Shown here: positions 1 to 7,458 of the stretch, in pieces
How the letters are laid out: each line of letters begins with the position of its first letter
How positions within the stretch are numbered: position 1 is the stretch's first letter
NCBI GenBank assembly: GCA_016716065.1
Contig: JADJXA010000025.1
Span: 248,001 to 312,000 of the forward strand
Length of the DNA: 64,000 nt
Reading direction: 5' to 3'
Source: Candidatus Leptovillus gracilis
GTDB lineage: Bacteria > Chloroflexota > Anaerolineae > Promineifilales > Promineifilaceae
Program-made: the position numbers and the translations under genes
The notes under the pieces: generated by a model
Told to the model about the DNA's origin: nothing
The model's input: the letters and a program-made list of their open reading frames with translations, nothing else
Database searches by the model: none

Positions 1-227
1 TCGCTCCAGCCTGGCAAAAGCTCTCGTTGGCCAAAGCGACCGAACTGATTTATCGTAAATCGGGGTATGTACGTTGGCATCCTGACCACATTGAGGTTGT
101 TTTGGATAGCTACCGCTATCGGGAGCATCAACGAGCGATGGAAATGACATGCCAGCGATTTAATCAGGCCAACCTGCATTGGCGGGATGGCCGTTTGCTT
201 CGCTTTTCTGTACAAGAGCCTCCGTGA
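1..227 (+). CDS. C-terminal fragment of an unrecognised protein (runs off window start)
   Basis: An open frame enters from the left edge and ends at a stop at 225-227, so only about 74 C-terminal residues are visible. A TTG at 27 could be called a start, but the frame stays open upstream of it to the window edge, so I treat the gene as truncated by the window. The segment is rich in Arg, His and aromatic residues and ends in a DGRLLRFSV-type strand. It shows no signal peptide or membrane segment. The composition resembles the tail of a DNA-binding or transposase-like protein, but I see no diagnostic motif and do not assign a function. Confidence 0.5.
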   Translation, partial: APAWQKLSLAKATELIYRKSGYVRWHPDHIEVVLDSYRYREHQRAMEMTCQRFNQANLHWRDGRLLRFSVQEPP

Positions 228-233
228 TTCCAG

Positions 234-659
234 TTATGTAATTGTTAAGGTGCTATGCAAACCTAATGCTAGCGGATCACCCTGAATAAAGCAATAGCGA
301 CCCGGTTCCAGGGGGGTGCGTGACTGAAGCTCTAAGACCCCCTCATCCTTTGGATTAGCTGTGTAGTCCAATTCTTCTTTGGGGCTGACAGAGAAAAATT
401 GAAGATATTGTAGTTGAGTATCGGGTTGCCACAGTAAAACAACAGGTTGTGAATCCGGCGTAACAGGAACACCATCAAGTTCACCGAATCTGGGCACACC
501 AAATGCAGTACCTTTCTCAAGCTCGATTAAATCATCCCCATTCACCAAAAATGCGCCAAAATATGGTAGTTGCTGATATTGTCCGCTACAAGCCGACAAT
601 ATCAGCAACAAGGGAAATAAAAAAATACCCTTTGATAACACAGTCCGATATATTTTCAT
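234..659 (-). CDS. Small secreted lipoprotein, unknown function
   Basis: Encodes about 141 residues. The N-terminus is a classic lipoprotein signal: MKIYR, a hydrophobic stretch, then a lipobox LSAC with the Cys at about residue 18, so the mature protein should be lipid-anchored outside the cell membrane. I chose the ATG at 659 because a GGAGG Shine-Dalgarno lies just upstream; the frame is open further, but the extra 35 residues lack signal character. The mature part is short and probably beta-rich, with no recognised domain. It stands alone, downstream of the beta-helix gene on the same strand with about 260 bp between them. Confidence 0.65.
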   Translation of the reverse strand: MKIYRTVLSKGIFLFPLLLILSACSGQYQQLPYFGAFLVNGDDLIELEKGTAFGVPRFGELDGVPVTPDSQPVVLLWQPDTQLQYLQFFSVSPKEELDYTANPKDEGVLELQSRTPLEPGRYCFIQGDPLALGLHSTLTIT

Positions 660-916
660 TTTTCCTCCGTTTGGTAAACCAAAAACCAACCACCACTTTG
701 AAAAGGCCTGCGACAAAAAGCCTAACATCTGCAACCTACCATGCCCGACGGGTCCTTCACTCACCAGAGAAGATCCCTAATGAGTGAAGGAGATTTTGTC
801 TCACTAAGCGGATACGTTCTCAGGAATTATTGTTAGGCAACTAAACCCAACTATTTGTTTGATCTGTTTGATTAACACAACACAGAAATTCGCCTTCCTC
901 AACATTCTTCGTTCAA

Positions 917-3742
917 TCACCGTACCCCAAGTGGTAAAAAGACGTAATTCATTGTTACCGGCGGACTTCCACAAAGCGCTGTTAACCAAGGTTGGTAAAG
1001 AACACCGTCAGTAACAGCATTACCTGTTCCAGCCGGATTAGTGCTTTCCTGGTAAGGACCTGAGGTACTCCCCCACCATTGATCACGGGCATCTATGGCA
1101 CTGCTTGGTGTCTCATTGTAAATACCTTGACCCTGGTTGTTAAAAATATTGTTGCACACCAAAGTTGGCGCAGAAGAACTCGCCAATATACCACGATAAG
1201 CATGTGATAAGGTTGTATTCTGGATTGTCGGTGAAGCGCTGGTCAGATTAAGATTACCCCGGTAATCATAACCGGCATAGCGGATGACGGCATGGTCAAT
1301 GATTGAACTGGCATCAATACTACCATCTCGGAACTCGATGCCGCGCCAGTTGTTCCAGCCGGGCGTACTTGCGCCACCATCTCCATTGGTGTCACCACCA
1401 ACCACATCGTCTCGAATAGATGTGAAGTAGACAAGACTATCCGCTGTACCCTGTACCTGCAAAGCGCCGTCAATCGTCAGGTCTCTACCAATGTCAAACT
1501 TAACGATGACACCAGGATTCACAGTTAATGTGCTACCAGTAGCGACAAAAATGTCGTTGATAATAAAATAGGAAGTGTCAGTGATACCCCATGTCGAATC
1601 GGAATTTATTGTTCCCCCTTCGTAACCAAAACCGTTGAAATAATTGTTGATGTATGTGTTGTTGGTTAACGTAGGAAACGAACTAACATTGGCGCGAATT
1701 GCCGCATACCCATTCGATAAGGTTGTGTTAGCAATCGTAGGGGAAGCGCTGCTGAGCGTGAGGTTACCCCGGTAATCCCCACCTGCGTATCGGATAACAG
1801 CGTGGTCAATGATTGAACTGGCATCAATACTGCCATCTCGGAATTCAATACCACGCCAATGATTCCAATCGGGTGTACTGGCCCCACCATCCCCATTGGT
1901 GTCACCACCAACCACATCGTCTCGAATTGATGTGAAGTAGACAGGATTATTCGCTGTACCTTGCACCTGCAAAGCACCGTCAATCGTCAGGTCTCTGCTA
2001 ATCTCAAACTTAACGATGACACCAGGGTTCACGGTTAATGTGCTGCCAGTAGCGACAAAAATGTCGTTGATAATAAAATAGGAAGTGTCAGTGATACCCC
2101 ATGTCGAATCGGAATTAATTGTTCCCCCTTCGTAACCAAAACCGTTGAAATAATTGTTGATGTATGTGTTGTTGGTTAACGTAGGAAACGAACTAACATT
2201 GGCGCGAATTGCCGCATACCCATTCGATAAGGTTGTGTTAGCAATCGTAGGGGAAGCGCTGCTGAGCGTGAGGTTACCCCGGTAATCCCCACCTGCGTAT
2301 CGGATAACAGCGTGGTCAATGATTGAACTGGCATCAATACTGCCATCTCGGAATTCAATACCACGCCAATGATTCCAATCGGGTGTACTGGCCCCACCAT
2401 CCCCATTGGTGTCACCACCAACCACATCGTCTCGAATTGATGTGAAGTAGACAGGATTATTCGCTGTACCTTGCACCTGCAAAGCACCGTCAATCGTCAG
2501 GTCTCTACCAATGTCAAACTTAACGATAACACCAGGGTTCACGGTTAATATGCTGCCAGTAGCGACAAAAATGTCGTTGATAATAAAATAGGAAGTGTCA
2601 GTGATGCTCCATGTCGAATCGGAATTAATTGTTCCCCCTTCGTAACCAAAACCGTTGAAATAATTGTTGATGTATGTGTTGTTGGTTAACGTAGGAAACG
2701 AACTGACATTGGCGCGAATTGCCGCATACCCATTCGATAAGGTTGTGTTAGCAATCGTAGGGGAAGCGCTGCTGAGCGTGAGGTTACCCCGGTAATCCCC
2801 ACCTGCGTATCGGATAACAGCGTGGTCAATGATTGAACTGGCATCAATACTGCCATCTCGGAATTCAATACCACGCCAATGATTCCAATCGGGTGTACTG
2901 GCCCCACCATCTCCATTGGTGTCCCCACCGACCACATCGTCTCGAATCGATGTGAAGTAGACAGGATTATTCGCTGTACCTTGCACCTGCAAAGCGCCAT
3001 CAATCGTCAGGTCTCTACCAATTTCAAACTTAACGATAACACCAGGGTTGATGGCTAAAGTGATGCCCGTTCCTACATAAATGTCATTGGTGATGTAGTA
3101 ACTGGTATCGGTCACGTTCCAAACAGTATCTGATTCGATGGTTCCACCGGCGTAGCCAAGACCGTTGATATGATTATTGATATACGTATTGTTGGTGAGT
3201 ACTGGCGTTGAGGTTAAGTCTGCATAAATAGCCATATGGCTGTCAGAAAAAATCGAATCAGTGATAGCGGGCGATGAACTAACAAGCGTGATATTTGCCC
3301 GATTATCACGACCGGAGTAACGGCTGACTGCATGTTGAATGACTGAATTTATGTCGTCACTCCCAGCGCGGAACTCGATACCGCGCCAATCAGTCCAAAC
3401 GGGAACGGTGGCGCCTCCGTCACCATTAGTGTCGCCACCAATGGTGTCATCGCGCAAGGAGGTTAGATAAACAGGATTGCTGGCACTACCTAAAATTTCG
3501 AGTGTGCCGTCAACGTAGATTTCAGCTCCCAATGCAAATTTGACGATTGTTCCCTCTGTGATAGTGAGCGACAGCCCATTTGGAACGGTAACGTCACATG
3601 TGACAATATGCACATTATCAGCACTTGCCCAAATTTCATCTATGGCTAAGTTACCGCAATGAGATGTGTCAGCATATGTTATCGATAATGCTCCAGGATT
3701 GAACAGATATAGTCCGATGAGAAGTAAGAAGATACGTTTCAT
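917..3742 (-). CDS. Secreted right-handed beta-helix repeat protein
   Basis: About 941 residues. An N-terminal signal peptide (MKRIFLLLIGLYLF...) is followed by successive modules carrying the TVKFALGAEIYVDGTL / GIEFRDGS / AVIRYAG pattern of parallel beta-helix (pectate-lyase-like or NosD-like) solenoids, then a C-terminal WWGSTSGPY motif common in such helices. Three central modules of 170 residues are nearly identical at the DNA level. The start is the ATG at 3742 preceded by an AGGAGG; a TTG six bases upstream is less likely. There is no sorting signal, membrane anchor or visible catalytic motif, so a surface-adhesion or polysaccharide-binding role is only a guess. The family is solid; the function is not. 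Confidence 0.8.
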   Translation of the reverse strand: MKRIFLLLIGLYLFNPGALSITYADTSHCGNLAIDEIWASADNVHIVTCDVTVPNGLSLTITEGTIVKFALGAEIYVDGTLEILGSASNPVYLTSLRDDTIGGDTNGDGGATVPVWTDWRGIEFRAGSDDINSVIQHAVSRYSGRDNRANITLVSSSPAITDSIFSDSHMAIYADLTSTPVLTNNTYINNHINGLGYAGGTIESDTVWNVTDTSYYITNDIYVGTGITLAINPGVIVKFEIGRDLTIDGALQVQGTANNPVYFTSIRDDVVGGDTNGDGGASTPDWNHWRGIEFRDGSIDASSIIDHAVIRYAGGDYRGNLTLSSASPTIANTTLSNGYAAIRANVSSFPTLTNNTYINNYFNGFGYEGGTINSDSTWSITDTSYFIINDIFVATGSILTVNPGVIVKFDIGRDLTIDGALQVQGTANNPVYFTSIRDDVVGGDTNGDGGASTPDWNHWRGIEFRDGSIDASSIIDHAVIRYAGGDYRGNLTLSSASPTIANTTLSNGYAAIRANVSSFPTLTNNTYINNYFNGFGYEGGTINSDSTWGITDTSYFIINDIFVATGSTLTVNPGVIVKFEISRDLTIDGALQVQGTANNPVYFTSIRDDVVGGDTNGDGGASTPDWNHWRGIEFRDGSIDASSIIDHAVIRYAGGDYRGNLTLSSASPTIANTTLSNGYAAIRANVSSFPTLTNNTYINNYFNGFGYEGGTINSDSTWGITDTSYFIINDIFVATGSTLTVNPGVIVKFDIGRDLTIDGALQVQGTADSLVYFTSIRDDVVGGDTNGDGGASTPGWNNWRGIEFRDGSIDASSIIDHAVIRYAGYDYRGNLNLTSASPTIQNTTLSHAYRGILASSSAPTLVCNNIFNNQGQGIYNETPSSAIDARDQWWGSTSGPYQESTNPAGTGNAVTDGVLYQPWLTALCGSPPVTMNYVFLPLGVR
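1471..3000 (-). repeat. Three near-identical 510-bp tandem repeats inside the beta-helix gene
   Basis: The same landmark (caatcgtcaggtctct) recurs at 1471, 1981, 2491 and 3001, exactly 510 bp apart, so each unit codes for 170 residues in frame. The units differ by only scattered bases. Diverged copies flank them at about 1240-1470 and 3001-3570. Near-identity at synonymous positions points to recent duplication or gene conversion. Confidence 0.92.
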
Positions 3743-3979
3743 AACCAACCTCCTCGAAACCGCTATTTTGAATTTGTTTGGTCGCCCTAACGCAGGGGGG
3801 TAAGCAGATTGGCGGGTCTGGCGCGTGGCGTTGGCTTGCCGCTACTTGGTCTGCCCATTCAGGTTTTCCTGTAGGCTGTAGCCAATTCTGCTTCAACGGA
3901 TTTTAATCTGGTTGCTGCCTCGTTTATCTTCCTCTCCGCCTGCGCCCATTTCTTCTTTTCTCCCCTTGTCCCATTTTCC

Positions 3980-4108
3980 TGCCTTCGGCTGGGCATGGGG
4001 GCTAGTCCCAACCCGACAGCCGCTTAGTGTTCCCTGCCTTCGCGCTACGCGCTAAGGAAGGGGACGGCTTGGTCGAGTTGGGAAAAGCCACCGAAGGCAC
4101 TCTTTTTT
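3980..4108 (+). other. Long imperfect hairpin followed by a T-run (structured RNA or terminator-like element)
   Basis: Nested complementary segments: tgccttcgg (3980-3988) with ccgaaggca (4091-4099); cccaacccgac (4007-4017) with gtcgagttggg (4072-4082, one mismatch); agccg (4018-4022) with cggct (4065-4069); gttccc (4029-4034) with ggggac (4060-4065). A small terminal stem surrounds 4046. The plus strand then carries a run of seven Ts at 4102-4108. The total length of about 120 nt is large for a plain terminator. A structured RNA, a MITE-like relic or an origin structure are all possible. Confidence 0.55.
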
Positions 4109-5107
4109 TGCTTCTCTGTTTTTCTGTTCATTGGCGCAGGTCTGGCTTTCATCGTTTGCGGGGCTACGGTGCGTCCCCTTGAGATGGTGCTATATCTCAA
4201 CGGTTAGCGCTTGACATCATTTTGGTATCACTTCGATGCCCTACCATCTTCCACAAATTGCCCTGCTTGTCCCCATGACGTCATTTGGACATCAATTTGA
4301 TACCATGCCATTATTCTGGCATGAACAAAATTCAATTGTCCTTACGAATCCCTAGCCTCGACGACATCCCCCTACACCTAAGCCAGTTCGGTAACTTTCC
4401 CGACTCGGACTAACAAAGTAAGGATTCTTGCGGCGGCTTCGAAGACTTCGCGCCGTATAATCCTGAGTTGAATCAAGCCGCACTCAGCCGAAGCCCTTCC
4501 ATTTTGAATTTAAGCCTGGGGACACCCGATAACCGCTACCTCTGGCCCCACGACTAGAGTCATTGTAGCAGTTTAGACTGGGAAAGATCAATGATCAGAG
4601 CCGGTTTTCCCGCCTTTGTGTTGCATCTCCAATACGACACCACCGCCGACCATCGGCCTCAATTAAAACATCTGTTATCACACCACCGTAGAAACCCACG
4701 TCTTTTTGCTCAACGGGTTTTACTGTCGTCTCCTATTCCACCTACCTCTTTCCTTGTTTTCATTCTCAGCGCCATCCGCATACCGGGATTGTAGTTTAGG
4801 CCAGCATCAAGTGACAGACGAGGCTATTTTAGCAATAACAGCTACCCGCTGCGCTTGTGTCATAAATTTCGACCCCCGGCTCCGCCCTTCCCATCTCACC
4901 CGGCGAGACTGATTCCCTACTCCCCCATTGCCTCTCGCCTATGCTTACTCTGTTACCTACTTCACGGGCCGCTGTTGGATTCTTCCCCCCTTTTTTGCCT
5001 CAGTCTCACCGCTCTCCGACCTGGATACCCCATTTTGCCTGAATACCCTCCCGGCCTCTATGGGCACTTTTCTCTCTGGTAAACGCCCAATGGGTGGCCT
5101 GTGGCCT
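4109..5107. other. About 1 kb without a recognisable gene
   Basis: The short open frames here have coding-unlike composition, rich in Pro, Ser, His and Arg, and none has a convincing ribosome-binding site. A 26-codon frame begins at 4321. Apart from the repeats listed separately I see no gene. The stretch lies just beyond the end of the 28-kb minus-strand operon, where a plasmid origin or transfer origin would be plausible. Confidence 0.45.
4212..4323. repeat. Iteron-like direct repeats plus small palindrome
   Basis: tgacatcattttggtatca (4212-4230) is partly repeated as acatcaatttgatacca (4289-4305), with a related tgacgtcatttgg between (4276-4288). The 3' halves tggtatca and tgatacca are also mutual inverted repeats. 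Next to them, catgcca (4304-4310) and tggcatg (4317-4323) form a 7-bp inverted repeat. These could be operator or replication iterons; no protein partner can be assigned. Confidence 0.35.
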
Positions 5108-5167
5108 GACTGTGGGAAACCCATAGACATTAGCCATAGACATTAGCCCTAGACATTACCCACAGTC
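5108..5167. repeat. Three 13-bp repeats enclosed by a 9-bp inverted repeat (candidate origin/nic region)
   Basis: gactgtggg (5108-5116) and cccacagtc (5159-5167) are perfect inverted repeats. Between them lie three head-to-tail copies of a 13-mer: catagacattagc at 5122-5134 and 5135-5147, and a variant ending agacattacc at 5148-5160. The element sits 34 bp past the stop of the replication-relaxation gene. Cognate sites often lie beside such genes, so an origin or oriT role is plausible but unproven. Confidence 0.5.
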
Positions 5168-5200
5168 TACCCACACGCAATTGATCGTCAGTCCAATCTT

Positions 5201-6124
5201 CTAGCCGATTAGCCCGGATTCGTTCGCCGTCACAGGGTCTAGCCAGCCTTGGTATACATCCTCCGCCAAAAAGCGTTCCCACGTCTTGAACAGATAACGG
5301 GTTATCGGCCGTTTTTCTCGTACTATCTGTATCGCCTCAGCCTCCACCCACTCCGACACAACAACGCATAACACAGCCGGATAGTCCGTCACGCGCAAGA
5401 CCTGCCGCCACGCGCTGCGCTGGTAGGCGCGGTCGTAGAAGGCAATCTTCTTCTGCCAATCGGTATTGCCCCGGTCCATCTCAATAAAGTAGCCGACCTC
5501 CATATCGCTTCTCGCCCGCTCCAGAATCGCCACGCCATCGGGCCGGACCAGTTCCTCTTCTTCTTGTCTCAAGATGGCTGCCCATTCGTTGAACCAGGTC
5601 ATCTCCCAACCCATCGCTTGCATCCCTACCTGCAAGCGGGTGAACATCTCGCTTATCTGCAAATCGTGGAGCATCTTGTGGTTTTGTCGCGTCAGCAAGT
5701 AACGATCCCGGTTGAAGGGGACTTGTTGATAACGCGCGCCCGTACACAGCGCATATGCTTCCAACCCGACCCGGTTGGCCGTGTAGATGTAGCAGGCGGG
5801 CAGTCCCATCGCCCGCATCTCGTCTCCCCAGGCCAGGGTCCGGTCCAGAAAATACTGGTGGTAAAGTCGGGCCAGCCGGTTGGCAGCCATCTTTTCATGA
5901 TCGCGAAAGAAGATGCGCTGTATCTGATGCCGCGTCAACATTCCCACGGCGATAAAACCGCGAATCAGGTTGATGTCCCGATCACTCAACCGGTTTTGTT
6001 CCCACAGCAGCTGCGCTTGCTGCCGCGCGCTTATCTTCAATGGCTCACGCGCCCGGCTGCTGGCATGATGCTGTCGCAGTTGTTTGTTGTTCGTCTGTCG
6101 TAGTTTCACTACAGGATTTGCCAT
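5201..6124 (-). CDS. Replication-relaxation (Replic_Relax-like) family protein
   Basis: 307 residues. After a basic N-terminus, the segment at about residues 45-100 (LSDRDINLIRGFIAVGMLTRHQIQRIFF) is the winged-helix-like start typical of the plasmid replication-relaxation family. The middle carries the family's HMLHDLQIS-type segment, then a region with PDGVAIL and YFIEMDRGNTDWQKKI, resembling its nuclease-like core (E-x-D-R-G). The family is found on plasmids and integrative elements and is thought to act in plasmid replication or relaxation. It is the last gene of the 28-kb minus-strand train and lies directly before a repeat cluster at 5108-5167. No conventional relaxase was found, so this is the best candidate for handling origin DNA. 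That role is inference. Confidence 0.7.
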   Translation of the reverse strand: MANPVVKLRQTNNKQLRQHHASSRAREPLKISARQQAQLLWEQNRLSDRDINLIRGFIAVGMLTRHQIQRIFFRDHEKMAANRLARLYHQYFLDRTLAWGDEMRAMGLPACYIYTANRVGLEAYALCTGARYQQVPFNRDRYLLTRQNHKMLHDLQISEMFTRLQVGMQAMGWEMTWFNEWAAILRQEEEELVRPDGVAILERARSDMEVGYFIEMDRGNTDWQKKIAFYDRAYQRSAWRQVLRVTDYPAVLCVVVSEWVEAEAIQIVREKRPITRYLFKTWERFLAEDVYQGWLDPVTANESGLIG

Positions 6125-6163
6125 CGTTTTCGTCTCCTTTTATCGGCTTCTATACCGGTTTCC

Positions 6164-6198
6164 TGCGCCAGAAAATCGCCTTCGCGTTTTCTGGCGCA
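6164..6198. other. Perfect 12-bp stem hairpin between genes
   Basis: tgcgccagaaaa (6164-6175) and ttttctggcgca (6187-6198) are perfect inverted repeats around an 11-nt loop. Neither strand has a T-run after it, so it is not a standard terminator. It sits in the only sizeable gap (about 95 bp) between the segregation genes and the replication-relaxation gene. It may be an operator, an RNA-processing site or an attenuator. Confidence 0.55.
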
Positions 6199-6219
6199 GA
6201 GAATAGGTCTAAGAAAGAA

Positions 6220-6465
6220 CTAAAAAAGCAAGTCGTCCAGGGCGGCCAGCAGGTCGGCTTCATCGAACGCCCCACCAACGGCCGTTTCCCGAACCCCACC
6301 TTGCCGCAGCGCCGTCACCACCGCCCTTGCTCGGCTGCCGGCTGGCAGCTCGTTGAAGAAAACCAGCAGGTCATCGTCTTCCCCCGGCCGCAGCGACAGG
6401 GTAATACGGATTAACCGGGCCGGGACAGCCAACGGCGGCCGTCCCGGTCCATCACCCCGCCCCAT
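6220..6465 (-). CDS. Small protein coupled to the actin-like gene (possible ParR-type partner)
   Basis: 81 residues. The start is the ATG at 6465, which overlaps the TAA of the upstream actin-like gene as TAATG, so translation is probably coupled; the open frame runs further upstream, but only as out-of-frame overlap with that gene. The sequence has a basic N-terminal strand (PARLIRITLSLRPGEDDDLLVFFNELPAGSRARAVVTALRQ) that resembles a ribbon-helix-helix fold, and an acidic tail ending EADLLAALDDLLF. A small RHH adaptor beside an actin-like ATPase is the ParM-ParR arrangement, so a DNA-binding adaptor for filament-based segregation is likely. No family was recognised directly. Confidence 0.6.
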   Translation of the reverse strand: MGRGDGPGRPPLAVPARLIRITLSLRPGEDDDLLVFFNELPAGSRARAVVTALRQGGVRETAVGGAFDEADLLAALDDLLF

Positions 6466-7448
6466 TACTGGCTGCCTCCCGTCTGGCGGCCGTCGCGCAG
6501 CCGCAGCAGCTTGTGCATCCCCCGCGCCACCGCCAGCACCGGCTCGTCGGGGATGTGGCACTTACCCCGGAAGTAGCCGCTCAATTGGCCGCGCAAGAGC
6601 AGCGCCCCGCCGCCGACCACGATGACCTGAGCAAACTGCCGCCAGCGGTCGCCCCACTGCTTCTCAATCTGCCCGCTCACCCCTGACAGCCAGAGTTCGA
6701 GGTCGGCGCTGCCGGCCTGACCCGCCCGCAGCCGCTCGTCGAGTTCCCCCAACGAGTAGCTGCCGTTACCGTTCATCGTTTGCAGCAGGGCGCGCACGCC
6801 ATGTTTGCTGCCGCCGGTGAAGCGGGCCAACGGCCGTTTCTCCCGGATGACCATCAGTTCCAGCGTATTGAAGCCCACCGACACCACGCCAATCTCCTCG
6901 TTGAGGTGGTTGGCGCGATTGGGCAGGAAACGACCGTCGTCATCGAGGACATAGTCGTACAACGCGGCCGTCGCCTGCGATGTGACCAATACTTGCACGA
7001 TGGTCACACGATGGTCGACGTCATTGGCCTGCCAGGTATGCTCCCCGGTCAACCAACCGCGCATCTCCGCCCCTATCGTCCGCTGCTCGTCGCCCAACGC
7101 CCCCAACGGCAGGCCAACCATCAGGGTGATAGGCCTGGCGATAGTCCCATGCTGCCGCTGGTACTGGCTGAGGGCAGCGTAAAGCGTCGCCCGCACTTCG
7201 GGCGAACCGCTCAGCCGGGCGTAGTCCAGGCTCTCCACCGGCGCGCCCCAGTCATGGGCTCCCGCCCCGACGTAGAAGGCCCGCTCCCCCACCGTCACCG
7301 CCAGCGGCGGCCGTCTAGTTTGCATCCCTTCCATCCGTCCCAGGTGGCCGTTCTGCTTCATCGCCACATGCGAAGGCAGCGTCACGCCGCCCTCATTGCC
7401 GTAAATCTTCGTATTCCCGTAACCGGGGTCAAAACCTATGTTCGTCAT
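6465..7448 (-). CDS. ParM/Alp-like actin-fold ATPase (plasmid segregation)
   Basis: 327 residues. Actin-superfamily landmarks occur in order: phosphate-1 loop GFDPGYGNTK (residues 5-14), a central phosphate-2 strand VVSVGFNTLELMVI (about 187-200), and an adenosine-binding loop VIVVGGGALLL (about 273-283). This is the pattern of ParM-like and archaeal-actin-like proteins of plasmids and phages, which polymerise with ATP to push sister plasmids apart. It overlaps the small partner gene at 6220-6465 by TAATG. The same window also carries a ParA-type system at 58.8-59.7 kb, so the element may have two segregation systems, or this one may serve another filament role. Fold assignment is firm; exact role is inferred. 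Confidence 0.8.
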   Translation of the reverse strand: MTNIGFDPGYGNTKIYGNEGGVTLPSHVAMKQNGHLGRMEGMQTRRPPLAVTVGERAFYVGAGAHDWGAPVESLDYARLSGSPEVRATLYAALSQYQRQHGTIARPITLMVGLPLGALGDEQRTIGAEMRGWLTGEHTWQANDVDHRVTIVQVLVTSQATAALYDYVLDDDGRFLPNRANHLNEEIGVVSVGFNTLELMVIREKRPLARFTGGSKHGVRALLQTMNGNGSYSLGELDERLRAGQAGSADLELWLSGVSGQIEKQWGDRWRQFAQVIVVGGGALLLRGQLSGYFRGKCHIPDEPVLAVARGMHKLLRLRDGRQTGGSQ

Positions 7449-7458
7449 CGTTTCTCCT

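Noticed and set aside
5122..5160. Three 13-bp repeats as a possible CRISPR array
   Set aside because: Units are adjacent with no spacers and are too short; no cas genes are near.
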